This document shows positions 1 to 9,079 of a DNA stretch of 64,000 nt, one piece after another. The stretch's first letter is position 1. Each line of letters opens with the position of its first letter. The DNA comes from Bacteroidota bacterium (GTDB lineage Bacteria > Bacteroidota > Bacteroidia > B-17B0 > Aurantibacillaceae). Where the stretch lies: the NCBI GenBank assembly GCA_030684395.1, contig JAUXTT010000008.1, forward strand, positions 62,001-126,000, written 5' to 3'. Made by a program: the position numbers and the translations under genes. The notes below the pieces were generated by a model. That model was not told the DNA's origin and searched no databases. It saw only the letters and a program-made list of their open reading frames with translations.

Positions 1-1
1 T

Positions 2-127
2 GCAGGTACTAATAATTACCAGTTTAATGAACTTAACTACATCCAGGAAGGAATGTATTTTATAATTATATCAGATGAAAAAGGCTGTAAGATAAAATTC
101 AACTCAATTAAAAAAATTACTGAATAG
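2..127 (+). CDS. C-terminal end of a T9SS-sorted protein (5' truncated)
   Basis: Frame 2 is open from the window edge to TAG at 125-127 and gives 41 residues. They contain the pattern (Q/L)xxGMYFIIIS followed by basic residues and a final KIK/ITE-like strand. That is the usual last part of the type IX secretion C-terminal sorting domain, where a beta strand after GxY is followed by a Lys-rich end. The rest of the protein lies upstream of the window, so its function cannot be stated. The call rests on a short stretch; another beta-rich C-terminus is possible. Confidence 0.5.
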   Translation, partial: AGTNNYQFNELNYIQEGMYFIIISDEKGCKIKFNSIKKITE

Positions 128-211
128 AATTTAACCTCATATTATTGCTTTTATAATAAGTTTTTCTAAATTTATGGTCAGAACTAACTTACTCAGTAGC
201 TTGATAGAATT

Positions 212-955
212 ATGGAAAAATTAAAAAAGATAATTAATCAAATTAACTCAGAATATTACATTGAATTTGAGTCACTTCTCATTGAAAACAATTCCTCCAA
301 ATTTCTTTCGCTATTTAAGGCGTATAAAGATCCTGTTAAAAGCGATGAGGAAATAAAGGAACTACTAAATTGCAAGGATAATGCACTTTATGTGCTTAAA
401 TCAAGGCTATATGACAAGGTTCAAAAATTCATTTTGAACAAAGAGTCAGGTAAACACGATGGGAATTCACATCAGGGGCTTGAAAACCTGACGCAGTTTC
501 TTTATGAGTACCCCAGAGAAACCGCAATAGCAATGATCAGCGAGATTGAAAACAATCATATAAACAAGGATGACCCAAACAGCCTTATACATGTTTATAG
601 CGCATTAAAAAAAGCTCATTATTATTCGGATAAATATTATACTTATTCTCAACTCTATAACAAGCAGGTTGCGTATACTATTGCGTTGGAGAAAGCGGAA
701 GACACTTTGTTTAATTTCAACAGAACCTTAGCTAATTATTTTTTCTCAAATTCAGATAGTGATAAAGATTTGATCAATCTTTTAAAAACAGAAATCAAAA
801 ACATATATGCGCTTAATAATTCGCCGCGTATTGCACTTATTCAGAATATTATTTCGATCCAAATAATGCTTTTTACTGACATTATTCATAATGATGAAGA
901 ACCGATTGAAGATTTACTTGAAAAATGCGAAAAAATATTAACTCAATACAAATAA
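212..955 (+). CDS. Hypothetical helical protein, probable N-terminal part of a split gene
   Basis: This 247-residue product is Lys/Asn/Glu-rich and predicted largely helical, with no signal peptide or membrane segment. Near residues 55-70 it has the pattern NALYVLKSRLYDKVQ, which I associate with uncharacterised cytoplasmic Bacteroidota proteins; this is recollection, not a search. It ends at TAA (953-955). Reading frame 3, which is open across that stop, runs straight into the next gene (990-1622), whose opening residues look like a continuation. The two are probably one protein of about 470 residues interrupted by a single-base change. No function is assigned. Confidence 0.6.
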   Translation: MEKLKKIINQINSEYYIEFESLLIENNSSKFLSLFKAYKDPVKSDEEIKELLNCKDNALYVLKSRLYDKVQKFILNKESGKHDGNSHQGLENLTQFLYEYPRETAIAMISEIENNHINKDDPNSLIHVYSALKKAHYYSDKYYTYSQLYNKQVAYTIALEKAEDTLFNFNRTLANYFFSNSDSDKDLINLLKTEIKNIYALNNSPRIALIQNIISIQIMLFTDIIHNDEEPIEDLLEKCEKILTQYK

Positions 956-989
956 AAGAACTACCTGTTTCCAATTAACAATAACCTTT

Positions 990-1622
990 TTGCAGTTTGA
1001 GTATTACAACAAAATCAACCAGCTAAAGAAATCACAGGTGTATTTTAATGTTTTAGAGAAAAATTCTCAAAAATGGTTACTACAAAGCAACAATTGCCTT
1101 GCTTTTAAATTTCTCCTTTCAAAAATTGATATTCTGTCGCTTTCAGAGAGAAAAAATGATATTATAGATGATACAGAAGAGATGTATATTGACCCCAATG
1201 ACCTTTATACCATTGTTATTTACAAATTTTATAAGGGCATATCCTATTACTTCCAGGGCAAAACTAAAATGAGTATTAGTATTTTAAATGACCTCTTAAA
1301 CGAAGTTAGTTTTAAGAACTATTTTTATATCGAAACGGAAATTAAACTATTATTAGCCTACTTGTATATACAACAAAAAGAATTTGATATTGCTGAAAAC
1401 CTGCTCAAAAGTCTTACACGGAAACTTACGGGGTTAAAAACAGATAGCTTTAAAAACGTAAAGGAGGCGGTAAAGATTTTTACCCTTTTAATGAATGGCG
1501 TTGAAAATGCTTCTACAAAATCTAAAATCAAAAAAACAATAGAACAATTTAATTTCTATAACTTTAACGAAAAGAAAATCCTTAATTACCTGAAGCCCGA
1601 GTTTGATCGGTTAGCTTCATGA
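990..1622 (+). CDS. Hypothetical helical protein, probable C-terminal part of the same split gene
   Basis: The only start near the beginning is TTG at 990. The frame is actually open further upstream, overlapping the end of the preceding gene. The 210 residues are helical, with repeat-like pairs around residues 75-150 resembling TPR-type solenoids. Removing one base at the upstream stop (the T of TAA at 953) gives a continuous chain through KRTTCFQLTITF into FEYYNKINQ, which argues for a frameshift in the genome or the assembly. The gene converges on the response regulator on the opposite strand and overlaps its 3' end by 6 bases. Function unknown. Confidence 0.55.
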   Translation: MQFEYYNKINQLKKSQVYFNVLEKNSQKWLLQSNNCLAFKFLLSKIDILSLSERKNDIIDDTEEMYIDPNDLYTIVIYKFYKGISYYFQGKTKMSISILNDLLNEVSFKNYFYIETEIKLLLAYLYIQQKEFDIAENLLKSLTRKLTGLKTDSFKNVKEAVKIFTLLMNGVENASTKSKIKKTIEQFNFYNFNEKKILNYLKPEFDRLAS

Positions 1623-2048
1623 AATTAATTCAAGACTTTCCGGTGTAAGCGGTTTGTTCAGGAAGATTATATCTTTATTAATTTTGCCTGCAATCTCCTT
1701 GTCAGCAGGGTTAAAAGAGGAAGTGAGAATCACAACCTTACTGTTTTTACTAAGCTCTTGAGGAAGCTTATAAAATTGCTCTATAAACTGAAAGCCATCC
1801 ATAAAAGGCATATTAATATCCACAAATATAACTGATGGGCGGGCTTCATTTAAAAGTGCCTGGTTTACACATAAATTCTTCAGGAATTCCAGTGCACTTA
1901 CTCCACTGGAATTAACATATATCTTTTCAGAAAAACTGTTAATCTCAATCACTTTTTGATTTATAAAATTGTCCAATTCGTTATCATCAATCAACATCAC
2001 AGTTGGGAATTTGAACGCGACTTTCTTTATTTTGATTGTTTTTCTCAT
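1617..2048 (-). CDS. Single-domain response regulator (CheY-like receiver)
   Basis: A stand-alone receiver domain of 143 residues from the ATG at 2048; the frame extends to a TTG at 2072, but ATG is preferred. Visible receiver landmarks are the acidic pair in LIDDNELD, the phosphorylatable Asp in FVDINMPFMDG, the Ser/Thr position in LTSS and the conserved Lys in NKPL. There is no output domain, so it probably relays phosphate or acts by protein contact, like many short Bacteroidota receivers. No histidine kinase is adjacent. A perfect TATATTTG box lies at 2057-2064 (read on the minus strand), 8 bases before the ATG, so the mRNA leader would be only a few bases. Confidence 0.85.
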   Translation of the reverse strand: MRKTIKIKKVAFKFPTVMLIDDNELDNFINQKVIEINSFSEKIYVNSSGVSALEFLKNLCVNQALLNEARPSVIFVDINMPFMDGFQFIEQFYKLPQELSKNSKVVILTSSFNPADKEIAGKINKDIIFLNKPLTPESLELIS

Positions 2049-2056
2049 AGTATTAA

Positions 2057-2064
2057 CAAATATA
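2057..2064 (-). promoter_or_regulatory. Bacteroidota -7 promoter element of the receiver gene
   Basis: Read on the minus strand this is TATATTTG, an exact match to the Bacteroidota -7 consensus TAnnTTTG. A GTTG stands about 20 bases further upstream (2085-2088), where the -33 element is expected. The initiation site would fall about 3-5 bases before the ATG at 2048. Confidence 0.55.
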
Positions 2065-2108
2065 AAAAACAAATCCCTCTATAGCAACATATTCTTTAAA
2101 AAATTCTA

Positions 2109-2741
2109 CTAAAACGTATACATTATTTTAGTACTAAATAATAATCCCATATCTGTACAGGCACGTTCCAAATTAGTTTCACCTTTAAAGGTTTTCCAAC
2201 CACCAACCCCCATAGAGTTAACCCACTTAAGCTTATTCAACACTTTTATCCTGAGACCAAATCCTCCGTACATTTCAGCTGCGTTATATTTAAGCTCGTT
2301 AAATTTCATTGAAGATTCCTTATTAACTTGTTTTTCGAGCCTTAACTGTGCTTTGCTTAAATAAGCTGAATTATGGTAAGTTGCATTAGCAAAGAAGTAC
2401 AACTCTAATCTTTCATTCGAATATTCGGAACAAGGAGAAGTTGCCCCGTCAAATACGGTATATTCATAATTTATTCTAGCTCCTGAAACATTTAACTTTC
2501 TTTTTTGAACAGATAAACCGGCTTCAAACAAGCTTTTTCCGGTGGTAAGAAATATACCCGGGCTATAAATAGTTCCGAATCCACTTCCTGTAACCGAGCT
2601 CGTTGCCGACATTCCCAATCTTGCTTTATTTTCCTGAGCATACATTGATGTAGATGCTATTACTACTGACAGAATTATTTTATTAAGACTGCTGATGAAC
2701 TTTGAGTTTTTACTTAGTTGTGACATTTCCAGGTTTTTCAT
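2109..2741 (-). CDS. Exported hypothetical protein, outer-membrane beta-barrel-like
   Basis: The preferred start is the ATG at 2741 (MKNLEMSQL); the frame opens earlier, at 2780. A hydrophobic stretch ending in STSMYAQE looks like a signal peptide cut after Ala. The rest alternates short beta-strand-like segments (GLSVQKRKLNV, RLELYFFANATYH, AQLRLEKQV) with Gly- and Asn-rich turns and ends in an aromatic residue (KIMYTF), as outer-membrane barrels often do. Two Cys pairs are unassigned. No family was recognised. It is transcribed in the same direction as the TonB-dependent receptor but is separated from it by about 150 bases. Confidence 0.55.
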   Translation of the reverse strand: MKNLEMSQLSKNSKFISSLNKIILSVVIASTSMYAQENKARLGMSATSSVTGSGFGTIYSPGIFLTTGKSLFEAGLSVQKRKLNVSGARINYEYTVFDGATSPCSEYSNERLELYFFANATYHNSAYLSKAQLRLEKQVNKESSMKFNELKYNAAEMYGGFGLRIKVLNKLKWVNSMGVGGWKTFKGETNLERACTDMGLLFSTKIMYTF

Positions 2742-2890
2742 GACGCTTTTGTTTAATTGATTTACAGGGCAAAGTAACATCAGGAATTACTCCAAAAAAA
2801 GGCAACAAAACCTATAAACTTATTAGATGTAAGAAGTTTACTGTTTTTGTAAATAAATAAAGATGGTGGATGGTGAGAATGTGGTGGTAC

Positions 2891-5350
2891 TTAAAACTTA
2901 AAATTCCAGGTTACACTTGGCAGTACCGGAAACAAAGAAACCTGCTTCGCCTGCACTTTAAAGGTTCCATTTAATACGTCACCACTTGCATCAAAGTATA
3001 AAAAGTAAGGGTTCATACGGTTATATACATTGAATACGCTAAACGACCAACTGCTTTGGTAATGCTTGCACCACGATTTTGGTACTACAATAGTTGAAGG
3101 GTCTTTGCCCTTTTTATTATATTTTGCTTCCAAACGCTTTTTACGTTTTGCCATTTGTTTTTGCCTGTCAGGAGTATAGGTGGCAGCTATGTCCATTCTA
3201 TGGTATGGACTGAACCTGTACGAATTTCTTTCTCCGTATTGAACTGCAACTGATTGTTCAAAATAATACAATGAATTTGGAAGTGTGCCTGTATTACCTG
3301 TAGAATAAACCCAAACAGTTGAGAATGTCCATTTAGGGTTTAAATCATAGGTTAACACAACAGACACATCGTGTCTTCTGTCGTATTTTGCATAAAATGT
3401 TTTCCCCAGATTAATTTCAGGAAATGTTCTTTTGGTCCATGAGATTGTATATCCTATCCAGCCTGTAAGTTTTCCTTCTGATTTTTTCAGAAAGAGCTCC
3501 GCACCATAAGCTTTACCTGTTCCAAACGTAAAAGTGTTATCGGGATTATCTTTCACATTATCATCCGGTGTTGCTCCTTCTTTATATTCGATCAAATTCT
3601 TCATATTCTTATAATAGGCTTCAACAGATGTTTCGAACATATTATTTTTAAAATTCTTAAAATATCCGATAGCATACTGACTTCCCTTTTGTGGTTTAAT
3701 TACATCCGTACTTGGCATCCACACGTCAGTTGGTAAAGAAACGGAAGACAAACTTGCCAAATGAACGTACTGTTGATTGTAGGTGTAACTAGCCTTAATG
3801 GAAGATGATTTAGTGAGTTTATATCGGGTCGAAAACCGGGGCTCCAAACCATTATAGTCTGCAATTTTTTTTCCTTTACCATAATATACGGTATCAGTTA
3901 TTTTAGAGAATTCATTTTTTTTGTAGCGTGTAAAAGGTCCAACCTGTGCAAAATATCCGAATCGTAACCCCGCATGAATTTGTAATTTTTCAGTTACTTC
4001 CATATCGTCACCAAAATAGGTTTGCGCTTCGTGACAATATAATTTAATCACATCGCCTAAATCAAACTTAACGTCGCCTTGTTGAGCAGTAGCTGTGGTA
4101 GGAATAAAATTATGGAAAGTATAATTTACTCCAAAACGAATTAAATGCCTTGAATTTGGGAAATAAGAAAAATCGTGCTTCAGGTTATAATCCCGTACAC
4201 CGGAAAACAATTTAAACTCAAAATTATCCTGAATAGCACCCAAAGTAAAATCATAATAACTAAACACTGCTGTGGTATTTGAAAACAGTTTCTCACCATA
4301 AATATGGTTCCAACGCAAAGAGGCAGTAGCATTTCCCCAGGGAACCTGAATATTAAACCCGGCATCAGCATCTTTAAAATTAAAAACATCCCGTCCAAAA
4401 TAACCACTTAACATTAGTTTATTTTTCTTGTTAATCTGATAATTTACTTTTGCGTTCAAGTCATAAAAAAAATAACTTGTTCCTTGAAAAGGTGAATTTC
4501 TGTGTTTGAATATCGGTTTTATAATCGCATCGATATAAGTTCTTCTTGCCGAAATAATAAAAGATGCTGTATCTTTTTTGATTGGTCCCTGAACAGTTAA
4601 ACGCGATGATATCAAACCAATTCCTCCATCTACCTGAAAGCGCTGATTGTTTCCTTCTTTCATGGTAATATCCAAAACAGAAGAAAGTCGCTGACCGTAC
4701 TGTGCAGGCATTCCCCCTTTTATAAGGTTCACATTTTTTATGGCGTCGCCGTTAAATACAGAGAAGAATCCCATTAAATGAGAGGCATTATAAACTACAG
4801 CTTCATCTAATAAAATTAAATTCTGGTCGGGGCCGCCTCCCCGTACATAAAAACCTGTTTGTCCGTCGCCTGCTGATTTTACTCCCGGAATTAACTGAAT
4901 GGTTTTCAAAACGTCTACCTCGCCCATAAAGGCGGGGAGTTTTTTGATCTGTTGAATATCCAACTGCACGGCACTCATTTGTGTACTCTTTACATTATCA
5001 TCAGCCTTAGCATTGATCACAACTTCCTCCGTTGTAACCATTGATGGGATCAACGAAATATCTATGCTTTGATTTTTATCAAGTGTAATTGTTTTCTGAA
5101 AAACTTCGTAACCCAAATAAGAACAAACCAATGTATAAGTTCCCTTTTGAGCATTGATAGAATAAAAACCATAAACATTAGTAGCTGCACCAACAGTAAT
5201 CTCTTTTAAATAAACATTAGCACCAATCGCAGTTTCACCATTCGATTTGTCCTTAACAGTTCCACTTATCGTAAATTTTTGGGCATAAAAATTCGCTTGT
5301 ACAGCAAGTACAAAAATGAAAAAAAAGAAAACTCTATACGTCTGTTTCAC
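2891..5350 (-). CDS. TonB-dependent outer-membrane receptor with CarboxypepD_reg-like N-terminal domain
   Basis: This 819-residue exported protein starts with a hydrophobic signal peptide ending near ANFYAQ. Residues ~27-110 form a carboxypeptidase regulatory-like beta-sandwich (ISGTVKDKSNGE, GANVYLKE, GFYSINAQKGTY). Next comes a plug domain at ~115-235 (PGVKSAGDGQTGFYVRGG, NLILLDEAVVYN) and then a 22-strand-type barrel to the C-terminus, which ends in VTWNFKF with a terminal aromatic. It would take up a large ligand across the outer membrane using TonB energy. No SusD partner lies next to it, so a polysaccharide-utilisation locus is not indicated and the ligand is unknown. Confidence 0.93.
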   Translation of the reverse strand: MKQTYRVFFFFIFVLAVQANFYAQKFTISGTVKDKSNGETAIGANVYLKEITVGAATNVYGFYSINAQKGTYTLVCSYLGYEVFQKTITLDKNQSIDISLIPSMVTTEEVVINAKADDNVKSTQMSAVQLDIQQIKKLPAFMGEVDVLKTIQLIPGVKSAGDGQTGFYVRGGGPDQNLILLDEAVVYNASHLMGFFSVFNGDAIKNVNLIKGGMPAQYGQRLSSVLDITMKEGNNQRFQVDGGIGLISSRLTVQGPIKKDTASFIISARRTYIDAIIKPIFKHRNSPFQGTSYFFYDLNAKVNYQINKKNKLMLSGYFGRDVFNFKDADAGFNIQVPWGNATASLRWNHIYGEKLFSNTTAVFSYYDFTLGAIQDNFEFKLFSGVRDYNLKHDFSYFPNSRHLIRFGVNYTFHNFIPTTATAQQGDVKFDLGDVIKLYCHEAQTYFGDDMEVTEKLQIHAGLRFGYFAQVGPFTRYKKNEFSKITDTVYYGKGKKIADYNGLEPRFSTRYKLTKSSSIKASYTYNQQYVHLASLSSVSLPTDVWMPSTDVIKPQKGSQYAIGYFKNFKNNMFETSVEAYYKNMKNLIEYKEGATPDDNVKDNPDNTFTFGTGKAYGAELFLKKSEGKLTGWIGYTISWTKRTFPEINLGKTFYAKYDRRHDVSVVLTYDLNPKWTFSTVWVYSTGNTGTLPNSLYYFEQSVAVQYGERNSYRFSPYHRMDIAATYTPDRQKQMAKRKKRLEAKYNKKGKDPSTIVVPKSWCKHYQSSWSFSVFNVYNRMNPYFLYFDASGDVLNGTFKVQAKQVSLFPVLPSVTWNFKF

Positions 5351-5491
5351 GCTGATTTTTACGAATCATAAAAATAACAAAATAATCCTATGCTCTCTAT
5401 TTAAGAGGTAATGAACACATGGTTTTTAATATTATTATTACATTAAAGTCATTTAGGCTCAATTTTAAGTTCATCTTTGTAAAAAAGTACC

Positions 5492-6481
5492 ATTCTCTCA
5501 GTAAAAAACATATCGTTCAATTACACTGATAATCTGTCATTCAAAGGGATTAAGAATTTCTCGTTTGAATTAGGTTCGGCTCAAATCCTAACCGTATTAG
5601 GGAAAAGCGGAGGAGGGAAATCTACCTTACTTAAGTGCATTTATGGTTTAGTTGATATAGCTAAAGGTAGTATTGAGTTTAACGGTGAAAAAGTTTTAGG
5701 CCCCGCCTACAATCTTATCCCCGGTAATAAAGAGATGCGCTTGGTAAGTCAGGAATATTTTGTACTGGAAAACAATACCGTTAAAGAGAATATTATTGAT
5801 TTGTTGGCAGGATACACCAACGAATATAAGGAATACAGATCAAAGCAGGTTTTGCGCGCAGTTGAACTAACAAAGTACGAGAACAAAAAGGCCAAAGAAC
5901 TGTCGAGCGGTCAGCGTCAGCGTTTATCAATTGCAAGAGCATTAGCAGAGTTTCCGAAATTACTTTTGTTGGATGAACCTTTCAGTAATCTGGATTTTGG
6001 GAAAAGGGATAAATTATTTTCTTTTATTCGTGAAAACCTGATAAAAAATAATTCTTCCTGCATTTTTGTAACTCATCATCCGCAAGAGGCATTGCGTTAC
6101 GCAGATCAATTAATGGTGATTGAAAACGGTTCTATAAAAACATTGGGAGAACCTCGGGAATTGTACCGTGAGCCCAAAGATTTGGAAACCGGAAAGCTAT
6201 TTGGTAAATGTTTTGAATTGAATAAAAAGGATTTTAGTAATTCAAAAGGCTTAACATTGAAAAAGGGAAACATTTTTTTAAGACCTGAAAATATTAAGAT
6301 CGTTTCAAAAACAGCAAAAAACAGCAACCTTAATGCTACAGTAAAAGATTGTTTTTTTGCAGGCTCACATTATGAGATTAAATTAAAGACTGAAAGTGGG
6401 AAGGTGATTTTTTGCCACAGCCCTACTAATTCTTTTACGGCAGGAACTAATGTTTCTTTATCTGTATTAAGTTTCGATTGA
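5492..6481 (+). CDS. ABC transporter ATP-binding protein with C-terminal TOBE-like domain, non-ATG start
   Basis: The frame is open from 5483 (after TAA 5480-5482) and contains no ATG before Met82. The Walker A loop GKSGGGKST lies at 5600-5626, so the gene must begin upstream. The best guess is ATT at 5492, giving (M)LSVKNISFNY, a normal ABC N-terminus, and 329 residues. Other motifs: Q-loop VSQE, signature LSSGQRQR, Walker B LLLLDEP, D-loop SNLDF and switch His in VTHHP. Residues ~255-325 resemble the TOBE domain of PotA/FbpC/CysA importers. No permease or binding protein is nearby, so the substrate is open. A CATCTTTG -7-like box lies at 5472-5479. Confidence 0.8.
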   Translation: MLSVKNISFNYTDNLSFKGIKNFSFELGSAQILTVLGKSGGGKSTLLKCIYGLVDIAKGSIEFNGEKVLGPAYNLIPGNKEMRLVSQEYFVLENNTVKENIIDLLAGYTNEYKEYRSKQVLRAVELTKYENKKAKELSSGQRQRLSIARALAEFPKLLLLDEPFSNLDFGKRDKLFSFIRENLIKNNSSCIFVTHHPQEALRYADQLMVIENGSIKTLGEPRELYREPKDLETGKLFGKCFELNKKDFSNSKGLTLKKGNIFLRPENIKIVSKTAKNSNLNATVKDCFFAGSHYEIKLKTESGKVIFCHSPTNSFTAGTNVSLSVLSFD

Positions 6482-6554
6482 TCGATTTCCCCAACTACAC
6501 TTGCATATTTCGGGTTTTAGGCTTACTTTAGAAGACTAATTTTTGGACTTCTTT

Positions 6555-7400
6555 ATGAATATTTATCCTGTAAACAGTGGAAATTTTAAATTAGATGGTG
6601 GTGCTATGTTTGGTGTAGTTCCTAAAACTATCTGGAACCGAACTAACCCTGCTGACGAAAACAATATGTGTAGCTGGGCTATGCGATGCTTGTTAGTCGA
6701 AAGTGGAAACCGTTTAATATTAATTGATAATGGAATTGGCGACAAACAAGATGCAAAATTTTTTAGTTATTATTTCCTTCATGGTGACGATACTTTAGAA
6801 AAATCAGTGAACAAAGCAGGTTTTAGTTTTGATGATATTACAGATGTATTTCTTACTCACTTACATTTTGACCATTGCGGTGGAAGCATTAAATATGAAG
6901 ACACTGAAAGAACAAAACTGGTTCCCACATTTAAAAATGCAACATACTGGAGCAATTCACAACACTGGAAATGGGCCACAGAACCAAACCCAAGGGAAAA
7001 AGCCAGCTTCATAAAAGAAAATATTTTACCTATTGAACAAAGCGGGCAGTTAAAATTCATTGAAAAAGAAGGGGAGTTTTTGCCCGGTTTTGATCTCAAA
7101 TTTGTGTACGGCCATACAGATGCAATGATGTTGCCTTTAATCACTTATAAAAACAGAAAAGTACTTTTTGCTGCTGATCTTATTCCTTCAGTAGGGCATT
7201 TGCCTATCCCATATGTAATGGGTTATGATGTGAGGCCATTAGAAACATTGAAAGAAAAAGAAAGATTATTAAACCAGGCAGCACAGGAAGACTGGATCTT
7301 ATTTTTTGAACACGATAGTGCAAACGAAGCTTGCATATTAGAAACAACTGAAAAAGGGGTTAGAAAAAAAGAAAGTGGAAACCTGAGTAACTTTATTTGA
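6555..7400 (+). CDS. Metallo-beta-lactamase-fold hydrolase
   Basis: The chosen start is ATG 6555 (MNIYPVNSG), not the in-frame TTG at 6543, giving 281 residues. The metal-binding motif THLHFDH gives HxHxDH at about residues 102-107. A second His ligand sits in VYGHTDAM, a metal-bridging Asp in FAADLIPS, and a final His in FFEHDS, so the active site looks complete. The size and the spacing after the HxHxDH motif resemble lactonase/QuiP/AttM-type hydrolases, but Bacteroidota carry many uncharacterised members and the substrate cannot be read from sequence. It is cytoplasmic (no signal peptide). It converges on the alkaline phosphatase gene with a 6-base gap. Confidence 0.9.
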   Translation: MNIYPVNSGNFKLDGGAMFGVVPKTIWNRTNPADENNMCSWAMRCLLVESGNRLILIDNGIGDKQDAKFFSYYFLHGDDTLEKSVNKAGFSFDDITDVFLTHLHFDHCGGSIKYEDTERTKLVPTFKNATYWSNSQHWKWATEPNPREKASFIKENILPIEQSGQLKFIEKEGEFLPGFDLKFVYGHTDAMMLPLITYKNRKVLFAADLIPSVGHLPIPYVMGYDVRPLETLKEKERLLNQAAQEDWILFFEHDSANEACILETTEKGVRKKESGNLSNFI

Positions 7401-7406
7401 GTATAG

Positions 7407-9065
7407 TTATTTATCCAAAATTGCTTTTATTGGTTTCCCTGTACATCCATTTGGAAATGGAATATTCAACAGAGAACAAATGGTTGGTGCTATATCGGTG
7501 ATATTAATAGACTCAACTGTTGAGCCCGGTTTAATTCCCCATCCATAAAACAATAAAGGTACGTGCGTATCATAAGAGAACTCTGCTCCGTGCGTTGTTC
7601 CTTTTTTCATATAGGCTTCAAAATAGGCTACATTAAAGCGAAACATAACATCACCGCTACGTTTGTGGTTATATCCGTTTTGCAATAAGGCTTTAAAACT
7701 ATTAGATGTATAAGAGAATCTTTTCATATCATCGCCAAGGTAAGCTTCTGCTATACCATCCATAGTAAGTAAAAAATCAGCTGCTTTTTTTTGAACATTG
7801 GTGATATCCATTTTTTTTGTTTGCATAACCTTATGATTTAAAAATACCTGTTGATTGCTTACATTCAACACCAATGAGTCACCAAATTCACTAAAAAGAA
7901 ATTTCTTCAATTCATTTTCAACCTTATCTTCCTCTACCAAACCTGCAGGTATCTTTTGTTGTTGCAGATAAGCCGGAACTTCCGCTGCACCATGATCTGC
8001 AGTTAAAAACAAAGTGTAGTTTCCTTTACCCACTTCAACATCCAAAGCAGCAAACAATTCTTTCAGGTCAAGATCCAATCTAAGGTACACATCTTCGATC
8101 TCAACAGATTTTGGCCCATAACTATGACCTACATAATCGGTAGAAGAAAAACTTACACATAACATATCGGTAAAACTACCCTTACCCAGTTTCTCCGCTT
8201 TTAACGCCGCAATAGCAAGATCTTTGGTTATACTGTTACCATAAGGTGTAGCTTTTATAATTTCGAATTTTTGTTTTTCTATATAAGAAGTATATTCATA
8301 AGGAAAAACCGGAAGATCCTTTTTATTGGGGGCAGATTCAAAAGGTACATTATCCGCTGTACTCTCTGTATATTTATCAATTGGTAACATAGTATTCCAG
8401 CCTTTACTCAAATAACTTGTTGCCAGTTTTTTTGCGTTAAAATCATTTACCCATTGTGGCAATTCCTTTAGATAATGTGAAGAAGAAATAAAATCGCCCG
8501 TTAATCCATCAAACCAATAAGCCGCATTAGCACTATGTCCCGCCGGTAAAATAGAAGCGCGGTCTTTTAAAGAAATTCCTATAACTTTTGACTGTTGCAA
8601 TGTATGTAATCTCAACTCATCTCCTATAGTTGTAACCAACATGTTTTTAGGCGACATTAAACCTGCAATAGAAGTGCTACCCGTTGAAGTAACTGCATTG
8701 TCATCTGTACAATACATTATCTTTCCCGTTTTTTTATCGTACCACTCATTAGCAATAATGCCGTGAACCGCAGGAAAAGTGCCGGTGTATATGGATGTAT
8801 GCCCCGGTCCTGTGTATGTTGGAACATAATTGTAACTCGTATTCTTACAAAAGAAACCCGTGCTTACCAATCTTTTAAATCCATCGTTACTTAATTTATC
8901 CCAGTATCGAAAAATATAATCGTAACGCATCTGATCAACTACAATTCCGACAACCAATTTAGGCATTTTTGCTTTCGCTTGTTTTGCACTCGTTGTTTGA
9001 CCCGATAGTATCACGGGTAGCAACAAAAAACCCAACATAATTTTGATCCAATAATTTTTACTCAT
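7407..9065 (-). CDS. PafA-type alkaline phosphatase, exported
   Basis: Start is ATG 9065 (MSKNYWIK); the frame extends to 9104, but that would overlap the upstream gene. A signal peptide ends near SGQTTS. The 552-residue protein belongs to the alkaline phosphatase superfamily. A metal Asp lies in VVDQMRYDY, the Thr nucleophile region is PTYTGPGHTSIYTG (residues ~82-95) with a following Asn in ANEWYD, and the Lys/Arg pair in SLKDRASILPAG is typical of the PafA monoesterase group. Further ligands are in FSSTDYVGH, TADHGAAE and THGAEFSYDTH. It probably releases phosphate from organic monoesters in the periplasm. Its start is 14 bases after the stop of the TPR/SpoIIE gene, so the two are probably co-transcribed. 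Confidence 0.88.
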   Translation of the reverse strand: MSKNYWIKIMLGFLLLPVILSGQTTSAKQAKAKMPKLVVGIVVDQMRYDYIFRYWDKLSNDGFKRLVSTGFFCKNTSYNYVPTYTGPGHTSIYTGTFPAVHGIIANEWYDKKTGKIMYCTDDNAVTSTGSTSIAGLMSPKNMLVTTIGDELRLHTLQQSKVIGISLKDRASILPAGHSANAAYWFDGLTGDFISSSHYLKELPQWVNDFNAKKLATSYLSKGWNTMLPIDKYTESTADNVPFESAPNKKDLPVFPYEYTSYIEKQKFEIIKATPYGNSITKDLAIAALKAEKLGKGSFTDMLCVSFSSTDYVGHSYGPKSVEIEDVYLRLDLDLKELFAALDVEVGKGNYTLFLTADHGAAEVPAYLQQQKIPAGLVEEDKVENELKKFLFSEFGDSLVLNVSNQQVFLNHKVMQTKKMDITNVQKKAADFLLTMDGIAEAYLGDDMKRFSYTSNSFKALLQNGYNHKRSGDVMFRFNVAYFEAYMKKGTTHGAEFSYDTHVPLLFYGWGIKPGSTVESINITDIAPTICSLLNIPFPNGCTGKPIKAILDK

Positions 9066-9079
9066 ACTCCATTTAAATT

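Noticed and set aside
2891-5350. SusC/SusD polysaccharide utilisation locus
   Set aside because: The receptor has no SusD-like partner, and no glycoside hydrolase or HTCS regulator is next to it.
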